This document shows, one piece after another, positions 1 through 6,924 of a stretch of 28,048 bases of DNA. The first letter of the stretch is position 1. Every line of letters starts with the position of its first letter. The position numbers and the translations under genes were made by a program. This DNA is from Mxb001 sp964537955 (GTDB lineage Bacteria; Actinomycetota; Actinomycetes; S36-B12). The notes under the pieces were generated by a model. The model had not been told where the DNA came from. It saw only the letters and a program-made list of their open reading frames with translations, and ran no database searches. The stretch lies in NCBI GenBank assembly GCA_964537955.1, contig CAZICY010000023.1:1-28048 (forward strand), given 5' to 3'.

Positions 1-33
1 GGTGGGCTGCTTGTCGAGGTCGGCACGGGGCAT
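1..33 (-). CDS. menG: Demethylmenaquinone methyltransferase, N-terminus only
   Basis: Only the first 11 codons are inside the window. They read MPRADLDKQPT, the usual N-terminus of actinobacterial MenG/UbiE-type methyltransferases, which methylate demethylmenaquinone with SAM as the last step of menaquinone synthesis. A good Shine-Dalgarno sequence (GGGAGGA, bases 41-47 on the minus strand) lies 7 nt before the ATG. The gene diverges from menF, and the rest of the men pathway follows, which supports the call. The identification rests on a very short peptide plus context, so it is likely but not certain. Confidence 0.75.
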   Translation of the reverse strand, partial: MPRADLDKQPT

Positions 34-60
34 GGGCAGATCCTCCCAGCGAGCCCCTCC

Positions 61-74
61 CCCGGCATGCCGGG
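61..74. repeat. 14-bp perfect palindrome upstream of menG
   Basis: CCCGGCATGCCGGG reads the same on both strands. It lies 28 nt upstream of the menG start codon and just outside its ribosome binding site, so it could be an operator or simply a GC-rich palindrome. No second copy was seen in the window. Confidence 0.4.
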
Positions 75-81
75 CTGCCTC

Positions 82-152
82 ACGTCGTTGAGTGGCGCCC
101 TGTGGGGTTCGACACGCCGGAGTCGCCCACACGACCCGCCACTCAACGACGT
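82..152 (+). repeat. Dispersed palindromic element, copy 1
   Basis: This is a long nested inverted repeat in the menG-menF intergenic region. The outer arms are a perfect 16-bp pair (82-97 with 137-152). An inner TGTGGG/CCCACA pair (101-106 with 126-131) and a CGAC/GTCG pair (110-113 with 122-125) leave an 8-nt loop. A related element in opposite orientation lies at 27915-27980. The two share the block ACCCGCCACTCAACGA exactly, and also the CGACACGCCG and TGTGGGG blocks. Two related long palindromes in intergenic DNA suggest a REP/MITE-like family. The number of copies in the rest of the genome is unknown. Confidence 0.75.
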
Positions 153-209
153 CGCGGGCTGGCCCGACTGAGGCGGCTCTGCCGACTCGCCGGGCCCATA
201 GGGGGGCCG

Positions 210-224
210 TACCCTCGGCCTGTG
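210..224 (+). promoter_or_regulatory. Leaderless promoter of menF
   Basis: TACCCT at 210-215 is followed by six bases and then the GTG at 222. This is the spacing expected if transcription starts at the start codon. It helps select GTG 222 as the menF start. Confidence 0.5.
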
Positions 225-1481
225 GCGATCCCGGTCCTCCCCGCGACGACGGCTCCCCGGGTGCGCACCATGCCCCTGGAGGATCCCGGCCCCCTGCTCG
301 ACCGGCTGCCCGGTACGGCCGGCACCGCCTGGGTCCGCGACGGCGATGGCCTGGTGGGCTGGGGAATCGCCGCATCCTTCGATGTCACCGGCGACGAGCG
401 CTTCAGCCGCACCCAGCGCTGGTGGGCCGAGTGGTGCCGGCTCGCCGACATCGACGACCCGCTCCAACTGCCCGGCACGGGTCCGGTCGCCTTCGGCTCG
501 TTCACCTTCGACCCGGAGCCGGCCTCGGGTCGCACGTCGCGGATCGTGGTCCCGCGCGCGGTGCTCGGACGCCGCGAGGGACGCGCATGGCTCACTGTCG
601 TCGATGACCCTGACGACCTTCTTCCCCCCGACGCGCTGCTGCCCGCGCCGATGCAGCCCCCGGCGCCCACGCGCGTCGACTGGGGCCGCGGCACGCGCAC
701 GTCGGAGGAGTGGAAGGCCGCGGTGGGAGAGGCGATCGATCGCATCGGCCGCGGCGAGGTCGACAAGGTGGTGCTCGCGCGCGATGTCGTCGCCGAAGTC
801 AGCGACGACTTCGACACGCGCTACCTGCTGCAGCGGCTGTCCGCGGCGTACCCGGAATGCTGGACCTTCCAGGTCGACGACATGGTGGGGGCGACGCCTG
901 AGCTCCTGGTCCGTCGCACGTCCGACACGGTGCTGTCGCGCGTCCTGGCGGGCACAGTGAAGCGCCGCGGCGACGAGAGCGAGGACGCGAGCATGGCCGA
1001 GGCGCTCCTGGGGAGCGGCAAGGACCTCGAGGAGCATGAGTACGCCGTGCGCTCGGTCGCACGCGCCCTGGGCCATCACTGCACCGACCTGCGCGTGCCC
1101 CAGAGGCCGCACGTCCTGCGGCTCGCCAACGTGCAGCACCTCGCCACCGACGTCACCGGACGCCTGGCCGACGGTGCCCCGGTCCTTGCCCTAGCCGCCT
1201 CCTTGCATCCGACGGCTGCCGTCTGCGGCACGCCCACCGAGCGCGCTTCCGCGATGATCCGCGAGCTCGAGGGCATGGATCGCGGGCGCTACGCCGGGCC
1301 GGTCGGCTGGTTCGACAGCCGTGGCGACGGCGAGTTCGGGATCGCGCTGCGCTGCGCCGAGGTGCGCCCAGGCTCGCTGCGGCTCTTCGCCGGATGCGGG
1401 ATCGTGAGCGGATCCGATCCGGAGGCAGAGCTCGCGGAGTCACGCGCCAAGTTCGCCCCCATCCGGCAGGCGCTCGCCTGA
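222..1481 (+). CDS. menF: Isochorismate synthase
   Basis: Converts chorismate to isochorismate, the entry step of menaquinone synthesis, in the cytoplasm. The 419-residue product has the chorismate-utilising enzyme fold signature. It includes DKVVLAR (Lys about 182, the expected base), TPELL, LHPTAAVCGTPTE, EGMDRGRYAGPVGW, and the C-terminal AGCGIVSGSDPEAELAE Mg-binding segment. I chose GTG 222 because the family similarity begins just after it (VRTMPLEDPG...) and a TACCCT box precedes it. The open frame extends to an ATG at 102, but that would place coding sequence inside the palindromic element. ATG 270 is also possible. Placement next to menG and menD favours MenF over a siderophore EntC or salicylate synthase role. 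Confidence 0.9.
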   Translation: MAIPVLPATTAPRVRTMPLEDPGPLLDRLPGTAGTAWVRDGDGLVGWGIAASFDVTGDERFSRTQRWWAEWCRLADIDDPLQLPGTGPVAFGSFTFDPEPASGRTSRIVVPRAVLGRREGRAWLTVVDDPDDLLPPDALLPAPMQPPAPTRVDWGRGTRTSEEWKAAVGEAIDRIGRGEVDKVVLARDVVAEVSDDFDTRYLLQRLSAAYPECWTFQVDDMVGATPELLVRRTSDTVLSRVLAGTVKRRGDESEDASMAEALLGSGKDLEEHEYAVRSVARALGHHCTDLRVPQRPHVLRLANVQHLATDVTGRLADGAPVLALAASLHPTAAVCGTPTERASAMIRELEGMDRGRYAGPVGWFDSRGDGEFGIALRCAEVRPGSLRLFAGCGIVSGSDPEAELAESRAKFAPIRQALA

Positions 1482-1492
1482 GGCAGCGCGCC

Positions 1493-1507
1493 TAGGCTGA
1501 CGCCATG
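1493..1507 (+). promoter_or_regulatory. Leaderless promoter of the TetR-ACT-GNAT gene
   Basis: TAGGCT at 1493-1498 lies six bases before the ATG at 1505, inside the 23-nt gap after the menF stop. No Shine-Dalgarno sequence is visible, so the gene probably has its own leaderless transcript in addition to any menF read-through. Confidence 0.5.
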
Positions 1508-3214
1508 ACCGAGGGAGCAGCCCCGCACGCCGGCGGAGCCGCCCCCGTCGGGCCGGCGCGGATCGAGCGCCGTCGCCGGATCCTCGCCGCGGCCCACGAC
1601 CTGTTCGAGGACGTCGGCATCGCCGCGACCTCGCGACGCGATGTCGCGGTGGCCGCCAATGTGGCCACCCGCTCGGTCCACGCCCTGGCATCCGACCGCA
1701 GCAGCCTCCTCGCGCTCGTCACCGAGGCCCTGCCCTTCCCGCCCACGTCGCAACGACTGCAGGAGCAGGCGCAGTCAGCGGAGGCGCGCGGCGAGGCGCT
1801 GCAGACGATCCTGGCCACCGCCCGCGAGGCCTTCGGGGCGCCCGCGTCCGTCTGGGATGTAATCGAGCTCCAGGCAGCGGCTATCGCTCCCTTCGACGAG
1901 GGACTGGCCGCCGTGGTCCGCGACCGGGTGGCCCTGCGGTGGGAGGCCGCCCGATCCGTCGTGCGCCAGCTACGCGGCGAGGGTGGCGTGGACTCGACCA
2001 TCGACGACGATGCCGCAACCTTGCACCTGCTCGCAGTCGGCGCCGGCCTGGCCCTGCTCGAGGGACTCACGCCACGGCCGGTCGAGGCCGCCGCCTGGGT
2101 GCGCCTCACGTCGCGACTGCTCGAGTCGCTCGCCGCCATCGATCCACGGGGTCGCGAATACGAGGGGCAGACGCGGCCCTGGCGTATCCGTGTGGTGGCA
2201 CCCGCCACTCCGGCTGCCACTGCGCGCGTGCTGCGCGTGCTGGCGCTCGTCGGCGCCGACGTCGTCACGCTCTTCACCCATGCCCAGGACGATGGGACGC
2301 AACTCATCGACCTCATCTGCTCGGCACCCGAGGTGCTCACTCGCGACGACCTCACCCGGTCGCTCGCCACCGCCGGGCATCGCGTCCTCGCCGCTCCGGG
2401 CATCCCCGAGGACGAGCACGACCTGGTCACGCGCATCCTCGATGCTGCCGCGGGACTCGTCGAGCATCCGGAGCGCGCACCTCGCGCCGCCGCGGACCTT
2501 GTCTTCGCCGACTCGTGGACGGTGGAGCCGGCCACCGAGGGCGCGGACGCCTCCAGTGACGTGATGCGACTCCAGTGGACCCCCGACCATCACGTCGTGC
2601 TGCGCCGCGAGGGCGCCCCCTTCGCCGCCGTCGAGCGTGCCCGCGCCTCTGCGCTGCTGCGCCTGGTCGATGCCGTCGCCAGCGCTCCTGCGGGCACCGG
2701 TGGATTCGGCTGGGTGGAATACCTGCGCGATGGCACCCAGGTGGTCATCCGCCTGGCCCGCCCCGAGGATGCCGAGGGCGTGGCCGAGATGCATGACCGT
2801 TCCTCCGATGCCACCCGCTACCAGCGCTACTTCACGCCCAACACCGACTGGCGCGAGGACCAGCTGCGCCGCATAGCCGGCGGCCACCGCGGCGCCACGC
2901 TCGTCGCGGTCAACTGGCGTGGCGACATCGTCGGGTTGGGCAATGTCTTCCCCGATCGTCCCGGCGACACATCAACCGCGGAGATCGCCGTCATCGTGGA
3001 GGACGCCTGGCAGGGCCGTGGACTGGGCGGCCGTCTGCTCGGGCACCTGCTCGAGCTCGCTCGCCGCCAAGGCTTCGACGACGTCGTGGCGCTCGTGCTC
3101 GCGAGCAACTCGGGGATGGTCCGGCTCCTGGAGCGCCTCGGCCTCGACTGGGCGAAGGACGCAGACCCCGATCTCGGGCCGACGATCGTGCGGATGACCG
3201 CACCGCTCACCTAG
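1505..3214 (+). CDS. TetR-ACT-GNAT fusion protein (putative regulated protein acetyltransferase)
   Basis: A 569-residue protein with three recognisable parts. Residues about 19-65 look like a TetR helix-turn-helix (RRRRILAAAHDLFEDVGIA, then RRDVAVAANVATRSVHAL). Residues 70-215 are all-helical, like a TetR ligand domain. Residues 225-300 resemble an ACT domain (GADVVTLF, DGTQLIDLICSAPEVL), followed by a linker with the VTRILDAAAGLVEHPE helix. Residues about 413-567 are a GNAT acetyltransferase with the acetyl-CoA loop QGRGLGGR (503-510) and a candidate catalytic Glu in TAEIAVIVED. The start of the GNAT domain (RLARPEDAEGVAEMHDR..TRYQRYF) is like protein-lysine acetyltransferases of the Pat/KAT group. 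ACT-GNAT enzymes are known in actinomycetes, where amino acids control them. The added TetR part is unusual. Substrate and DNA target are unknown. Its stop codon shares a CTAG with that of the convergent menD. Confidence 0.8.
   Translation: MTEGAAPHAGGAAPVGPARIERRRRILAAAHDLFEDVGIAATSRRDVAVAANVATRSVHALASDRSSLLALVTEALPFPPTSQRLQEQAQSAEARGEALQTILATAREAFGAPASVWDVIELQAAAIAPFDEGLAAVVRDRVALRWEAARSVVRQLRGEGGVDSTIDDDAATLHLLAVGAGLALLEGLTPRPVEAAAWVRLTSRLLESLAAIDPRGREYEGQTRPWRIRVVAPATPAATARVLRVLALVGADVVTLFTHAQDDGTQLIDLICSAPEVLTRDDLTRSLATAGHRVLAAPGIPEDEHDLVTRILDAAAGLVEHPERAPRAAADLVFADSWTVEPATEGADASSDVMRLQWTPDHHVVLRREGAPFAAVERARASALLRLVDAVASAPAGTGGFGWVEYLRDGTQVVIRLARPEDAEGVAEMHDRSSDATRYQRYFTPNTDWREDQLRRIAGGHRGATLVAVNWRGDIVGLGNVFPDRPGDTSTAEIAVIVEDAWQGRGLGGRLLGHLLELARRQGFDDVVALVLASNSGMVRLLERLGLDWAKDADPDLGPTIVRMTAPLT
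3211..3214. other. CTAG shared by two convergent stop codons
   Basis: The plus-strand TAG (3212-3214) of the fusion gene and the minus-strand TAG (3211-3213) of menD overlap in one CTAG palindrome. The same arrangement occurs at 9666-9669. Confidence 0.9.
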
Positions 3215-4863
3215 GTCAGGGCGGCGCGGACAGTCGCCTGGACCGAGGCGATGAGATCGGCCTCGTCAGGGCGGCTCGGGCTGCGCACGACGATCACGCG
3301 CACGGCGTCGGACCGGCGTTCCAGTGACGCGGCGAGCGCCGAAGCAGAGTCGACCTCCTCCACCTCGATCCCCGGTGCGTCCAGGAGAGCCTCCAGCGAT
3401 CCGCCGTGCGGGGTGCCGAAGACGCGCTCGAAGTCGGTCGCGAAGTCGGGGGCGCCTTGCTCCAGGGTCGAGAAGATCCCGCCGCCGTCGTTGTCCAGGA
3501 CGACGTACACCAGCCTCGGTCGATCCTCGGTCGCCGGCACGATGAGTCCATTGCGGTCGTAGATCGCGGTGAGGTCGCCGATCAGGGCGTACGTCGTGGC
3601 CTCGGGATGGCGCTCGGCGTGCGCCAGGGCCGCACCCCACGCGGTCGAAACCACCCCGTCGATGCCCGAGGTGCCGCGGTTGCCAACGCACCGCGCGCGC
3701 AGGGGCCCGGAGAACATCGACACGTGTCGCACGGGCCAGGACGGCCCGATGACGAGGAGGTCATCCAGCCCTGCGGCGCGCGCGACAAGCCGGGCGGCAA
3801 CCGGCCCGGGCACCGCGTCCGCACCCGTCGGCCAGGCCGACTCCACGACGGAGGCCGCGCGGGCGTCGGCTGCCTGCCACGCCGCGAGCCATGCGGGATC
3901 GGCATCGCCGTCGGGGACGGGCACGGCATCGACGATCGTCGCGGCGGAGAGCACGGGGTCGACCCGCCCGAGGTAGGGCGGCACGTCGACGGCGAGGTGC
4001 GTGCCCGCCGCCCTCAGCAGCGCATTGATCGAACGGTGCAGGCCCACTCGGCCGATCGACACCACCACATCGGGTGCCGGCATCGCGCCGGCGATGAGCG
4101 GGCCGTGTCGCAGGGCGTGGGGATGGCCGGTGAGATTGCCGGTCGGCTCGCTGATGACGGGCCAGCCGAGCGCGCTCGCGAGAGTTGCGGCAGCATCGCG
4201 CGTCGGCGCGTCGTCGAAGTCCCCGACGACGAGGACACCGCGGCCGGGGGTCTCGGTGAACGACGACAGGGGCGGTCCCTCCCGCGTGGCGCGCGCTGCG
4301 CGACGGGACACGTCGACGGGAGCGATCGCGTGCGCTCCCGGCTCGACGAGCGGCTCCCCGAACGGCACGTCCAGGTGCACCGGACCGGGATGGGCTCCGG
4401 TGGCCAGGTCGACGGCGCTCGCCACAGCGCTGCGTAGAGCCGCCTCCTCCAGGCCCTCGAGGTCGATCCAGGTGACCGCATCGACGCCGTAGAGATCGCG
4501 TTGGTCGATGGTCTGGTTGGCCCCCGACGCGCGCACGGCTCCGGGCCGGTCGGCAGTGACGGCGATGAGCGGCAGGCCGGAGTACGCCGCCTCGACCATC
4601 GCCGGATGCAGGTTGACCGCCGCGGTGCCGGACGTGGTGACCACGGCAACGGGCCGACCGGACACGCGCGCCAGGCCGAGCGCGAGATAGGCGCCGGACC
4701 GCTCGTCGATGCGCACGTGCAGTCGCACCAGGCCGCGGCGCTCCGCGTCAGCAAGGGCGAGCGCGAGGGGGGCCGAACGCGACCCCGGGCAGACGACCCA
4801 GTCGCTCACGCCGCGAGCCAGCAACTCCTCGACGACGGCTCGCGCGATCGCCGGGCTGCTCAC
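3211..4863 (-). CDS. menD: 2-succinyl-5-enolpyruvyl-6-hydroxy-3-cyclohexene-1-carboxylate synthase
   Basis: Thiamine-diphosphate enzyme that adds the succinyl semialdehyde unit of 2-oxoglutarate to isochorismate. The 550-residue length is normal. Visible motifs are CPGSRSAPLALALAD (25-39), the catalytic Glu in RIDERSGAYLALGLA (Glu54), TTSGTAAVNL, ADRPGAVRASGANQTIDQ, NRGTSGIDGVVSTAWGAAL (395-413), and the cofactor region GDLTAIYDRNG plus LDNDGGGIFS (429-464). I chose GTG 4863 because family similarity starts there and GAGAGG lies upstream. The frame is open to 5073, but those extra codons only mirror menC. The gene starts 13 nt after menC ends, in a menB-menC-menD operon. Confidence 0.96.
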   Translation of the reverse strand: MSSPAIARAVVEELLARGVSDWVVCPGSRSAPLALALADAERRGLVRLHVRIDERSGAYLALGLARVSGRPVAVVTTSGTAAVNLHPAMVEAAYSGLPLIAVTADRPGAVRASGANQTIDQRDLYGVDAVTWIDLEGLEEAALRSAVASAVDLATGAHPGPVHLDVPFGEPLVEPGAHAIAPVDVSRRAARATREGPPLSSFTETPGRGVLVVGDFDDAPTRDAAATLASALGWPVISEPTGNLTGHPHALRHGPLIAGAMPAPDVVVSIGRVGLHRSINALLRAAGTHLAVDVPPYLGRVDPVLSAATIVDAVPVPDGDADPAWLAAWQAADARAASVVESAWPTGADAVPGPVAARLVARAAGLDDLLVIGPSWPVRHVSMFSGPLRARCVGNRGTSGIDGVVSTAWGAALAHAERHPEATTYALIGDLTAIYDRNGLIVPATEDRPRLVYVVLDNDGGGIFSTLEQGAPDFATDFERVFGTPHGGSLEALLDAPGIEVEEVDSASALAASLERRSDAVRVIVVRSPSRPDEADLIASVQATVRAALT

Positions 4864-4876
4864 GCCCGTCAGCCTC

Positions 4877-5899
4877 TCACGCGTCGAGCGCCTCGACGAG
4901 CCCGGCGCCGCCGCCCTCCCAGGCGTCGACGAGTCGCTGTCGCCACCAGCGCGCGCGGGCATCGCCGATGAGATCGCGAGCTGCCATGAGGGCGTCGAGA
5001 TCGGGCACGATGCGCTCGACCGGCATGTGACCGTCGAAGGGCAGGAGCGGCGGAGAGATGACATCGCGCGCAAGCAGGGTCCCGGTGCCCAGCCCGCATG
5101 CCGGCGGGTCGCCGGTCAGTGCCGCGGCCAGCGCGAGCCCGCTGGCGAGGCCGACGGCCGAGTCGAGGGACCCGCTCACAACGACGGGACCACCCCATGT
5201 CCGCGCCAGCGACAGGGCAGCGGCCACGCCACCGAGCGGCGCGGCCTTGAGGATGACGATGTCCGCGGCCTCGAAGGCGCGCGGGTCGCCGAAGCGGACT
5301 GACTCGTCCAGGGCGATGGGAAGGTCCAGGACACGACGGAGCGCCAGCGTTTCGTCGACGGTCGCGCAGGGCTGCTCGACGTACTCGATGCCGTAGGCGC
5401 CGAGGCGTCCGAGTGCACGCGCCGCATCGTCAGCCGACCAGCCGCCGTTGGCATCGAGCCGGATGCTGGCGGTCCCGCCCGATTGGGACGCGAGCGCGCT
5501 GTCCGCAGCATCGCGGACCGCGGCGACTCGCGCTTCGTCGTCGGCGAGGACCTCGCCCATCGCCGCGACCTTGACCTTGATCGTCGTGCAGCCGTGCTCC
5601 AGCACGGCCTGGCGGGCGAGCGCAGCCGCGTCCTGCGCCGACACGGCGGGGATGATGGCGTTGACCGGGACGAGTTCGCGCCGCGGCTCAGGCCAGGTGC
5701 CGAACGCCGCTTCCACGGCGGAGGCCAGCCACAGGGCGCAGCCACGCGGCGCGTAGTCGTCGAAGGGAGCGAAGTCGCCCCAGCCGCTGGGCCCGCGGAT
5801 GAGCAGGCCCTCGCGGACGTCGATCCCGCGGAAGCGCCGGGTGAGCGGCAGTGCGTAGGGCACCGCATCGTGGAGGATGTCGGAGAGGGAAACGTCCAC
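4877..5899 (-). CDS. menC: o-Succinylbenzoate synthase
   Basis: Enolase-superfamily enzyme that dehydrates the MenD/MenH product to o-succinylbenzoate. Residues expected for the family are visible in the 340-residue product: the TIKVKV lysines (108, 110), the metal-binding Asp149 (LDANGGW), Glu175 (YVEQP) and Asp198 (ALDES), and the second catalytic Lys218 (VILKAAPLGG). The start is a GTG only 5 nt after the menB stop, so translation is probably coupled to menB. N-terminal residues 10-50 (YALPLTRRFRG...GWGDFAPF) form the usual capping domain. No anomalies were seen. Confidence 0.95.
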   Translation of the reverse strand: MDVSLSDILHDAVPYALPLTRRFRGIDVREGLLIRGPSGWGDFAPFDDYAPRGCALWLASAVEAAFGTWPEPRRELVPVNAIIPAVSAQDAAALARQAVLEHGCTTIKVKVAAMGEVLADDEARVAAVRDAADSALASQSGGTASIRLDANGGWSADDAARALGRLGAYGIEYVEQPCATVDETLALRRVLDLPIALDESVRFGDPRAFEAADIVILKAAPLGGVAAALSLARTWGGPVVVSGSLDSAVGLASGLALAAALTGDPPACGLGTGTLLARDVISPPLLPFDGHMPVERIVPDLDALMAARDLIGDARARWWRQRLVDAWEGGGAGLVEALDA

Positions 5900-5904
5900 G
5901 ACGG

Positions 5905-6849
5905 TCAGGGGCGGCGCGGGAACTTCGCGAAGTCGGGCGAGCGTCTCTGCGCGTAGGCATCGCGCCCCTCCTGGGCCTCCTCGGTCATGTAGAACAGCAG
6001 GGTTGCGTCGCCGGCAAGCTGCTGCACCCCGGCCAGGCCATCGTCGGCCGCATTGTGGGATGCCTTGAGCATGCGTAGGGCGAGCGGCGACAGCGAGAGC
6101 ATCTGGCGTGCCCAGTCGACCGTCTCACGCTCGAGGTCGGCCAGCGGCACCACGGCGTTGACCAGGCCCCAGTCGAAGGCCTGCTCCGCGCCGTACTGAC
6201 GGCAGAGCATCCACACCTCGCGCGAGCGCTTCATCCCGATCGTGCGGGCCAGCAGCCCCGAGCCATAGCCGCCGTCGAAGGAACCCACCTTCGGGCCGGT
6301 CTGGCCGAAGCGCGCGTTGGACGCCGCGATCGACAGGTCGCAGACGACATGCAGCACGTGGCCGCCGCCGATGGCGTAGCCGGCGATCATCGCGATGACC
6401 GGCTTGGGGGTGCGCCGGATCTGGACCTGCAGGTCGAGGACGTTGAGTCGGCCGATGCCCTTCTTGGCCACGTCGTCGTCGCCGATGTAGCCGTCGTCGC
6501 CGCGGATCATCTGGTCACCGCCGCTGCAGAAGGCCCAGTCGCCCTGGCCGGTGAGGATGATGACGCCGATGCTGTCATCGTCGCGCGCCTTGTTGAGCGC
6601 GTCGGAGATCTCGAAGAGGGTCCGCGGGCGGAAGGCATTGCGCTTGTGTGGGCGGTCGATCGTGATCTTGGCGATGCCCGCCGCATCGCCGGTGGAGTGC
6701 TCGTAGCGGATGTCGCCGTACTCCCCCGCACTCACCCACTCGCACGCCGGCACGATGCTCGAGTGCCCCGGGTCCGTGAACGCCGGAGATCCCTCGGCCA
6801 CGACGGGCGGGAGGGGGTATCGGGTGCGGGAATCGAACTCCTGCGGCAC
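5905..6849 (-). CDS. menB: 1,4-Dihydroxy-2-naphthoyl-CoA synthase
   Basis: Crotonase-family enzyme that closes the naphthoquinone ring from o-succinylbenzoyl-CoA. The 314-residue protein carries FCSGGDQ (107-113), the oxyanion segment GYAIGGGHVLHVVCDLSIA, and GPKVGSFDGGYGS, whose Asp192 is the expected catalytic residue. The C-terminal YMTEEAQEGRDAYAQRRSPDF segment is also typical. The start is GTG 6849, with a good AAGGAG (6856-6861, minus strand) 6 nt upstream. It is the first gene of the minus-strand menB-menC-menD operon and diverges from menE. Confidence 0.97.
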   Translation of the reverse strand: MPQEFDSRTRYPLPPVVAEGSPAFTDPGHSSIVPACEWVSAGEYGDIRYEHSTGDAAGIAKITIDRPHKRNAFRPRTLFEISDALNKARDDDSIGVIILTGQGDWAFCSGGDQMIRGDDGYIGDDDVAKKGIGRLNVLDLQVQIRRTPKPVIAMIAGYAIGGGHVLHVVCDLSIAASNARFGQTGPKVGSFDGGYGSGLLARTIGMKRSREVWMLCRQYGAEQAFDWGLVNAVVPLADLERETVDWARQMLSLSPLALRMLKASHNAADDGLAGVQQLAGDATLLFYMTEEAQEGRDAYAQRRSPDFAKFPRRP

Positions 6850-6894
6850 CGGCGACTCCTTCGTGTGGGCCGGCGGGGATCACCGGCAGCGCCC

Positions 6895-6900
6895 AACCTA
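6895..6900 (-). promoter_or_regulatory. Candidate -10 box of the menBCD operon
   Basis: TAGGTT on the minus strand would give a leader of about 40 nt, consistent with the clear Shine-Dalgarno of menB. No convincing -35 was recognised. It sits back-to-back with the menE -10 box at 6909-6914. Confidence 0.35.
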
Positions 6901-6908
6901 GTCAGGCC

Positions 6909-6924
6909 TACTCTCGTCCGCATG
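6909..6924 (+). promoter_or_regulatory. Leaderless promoter of menE
   Basis: TACTCT at 6909-6914 lies seven bases before the ATG at 6922, and there is no Shine-Dalgarno. This supports ATG 6922 over upstream in-frame starts. Confidence 0.5.

Noticed and set aside
102..221. N-terminal extension of menF from ATG 102
   Set aside because: It would encode a low-complexity arginine/proline-rich stretch inside the palindromic element. Family similarity begins only after GTG 222, which has a leaderless promoter box.
4864..5073. N-terminal extension of menD
   Set aside because: It lies entirely over the 3' end of menC in another frame. The GTG at 4863 fits the family start and has a ribosome binding site.
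6431..6440. CGTTGAGT-like match inside menB
   Set aside because: Only about 8 bases resemble the palindromic element arm, it lies in conserved coding sequence, and there is no second arm.
6349..6921. Upstream extension of menE
   Set aside because: The extension is antisense to menB and has no similarity to acyl-CoA ligases.
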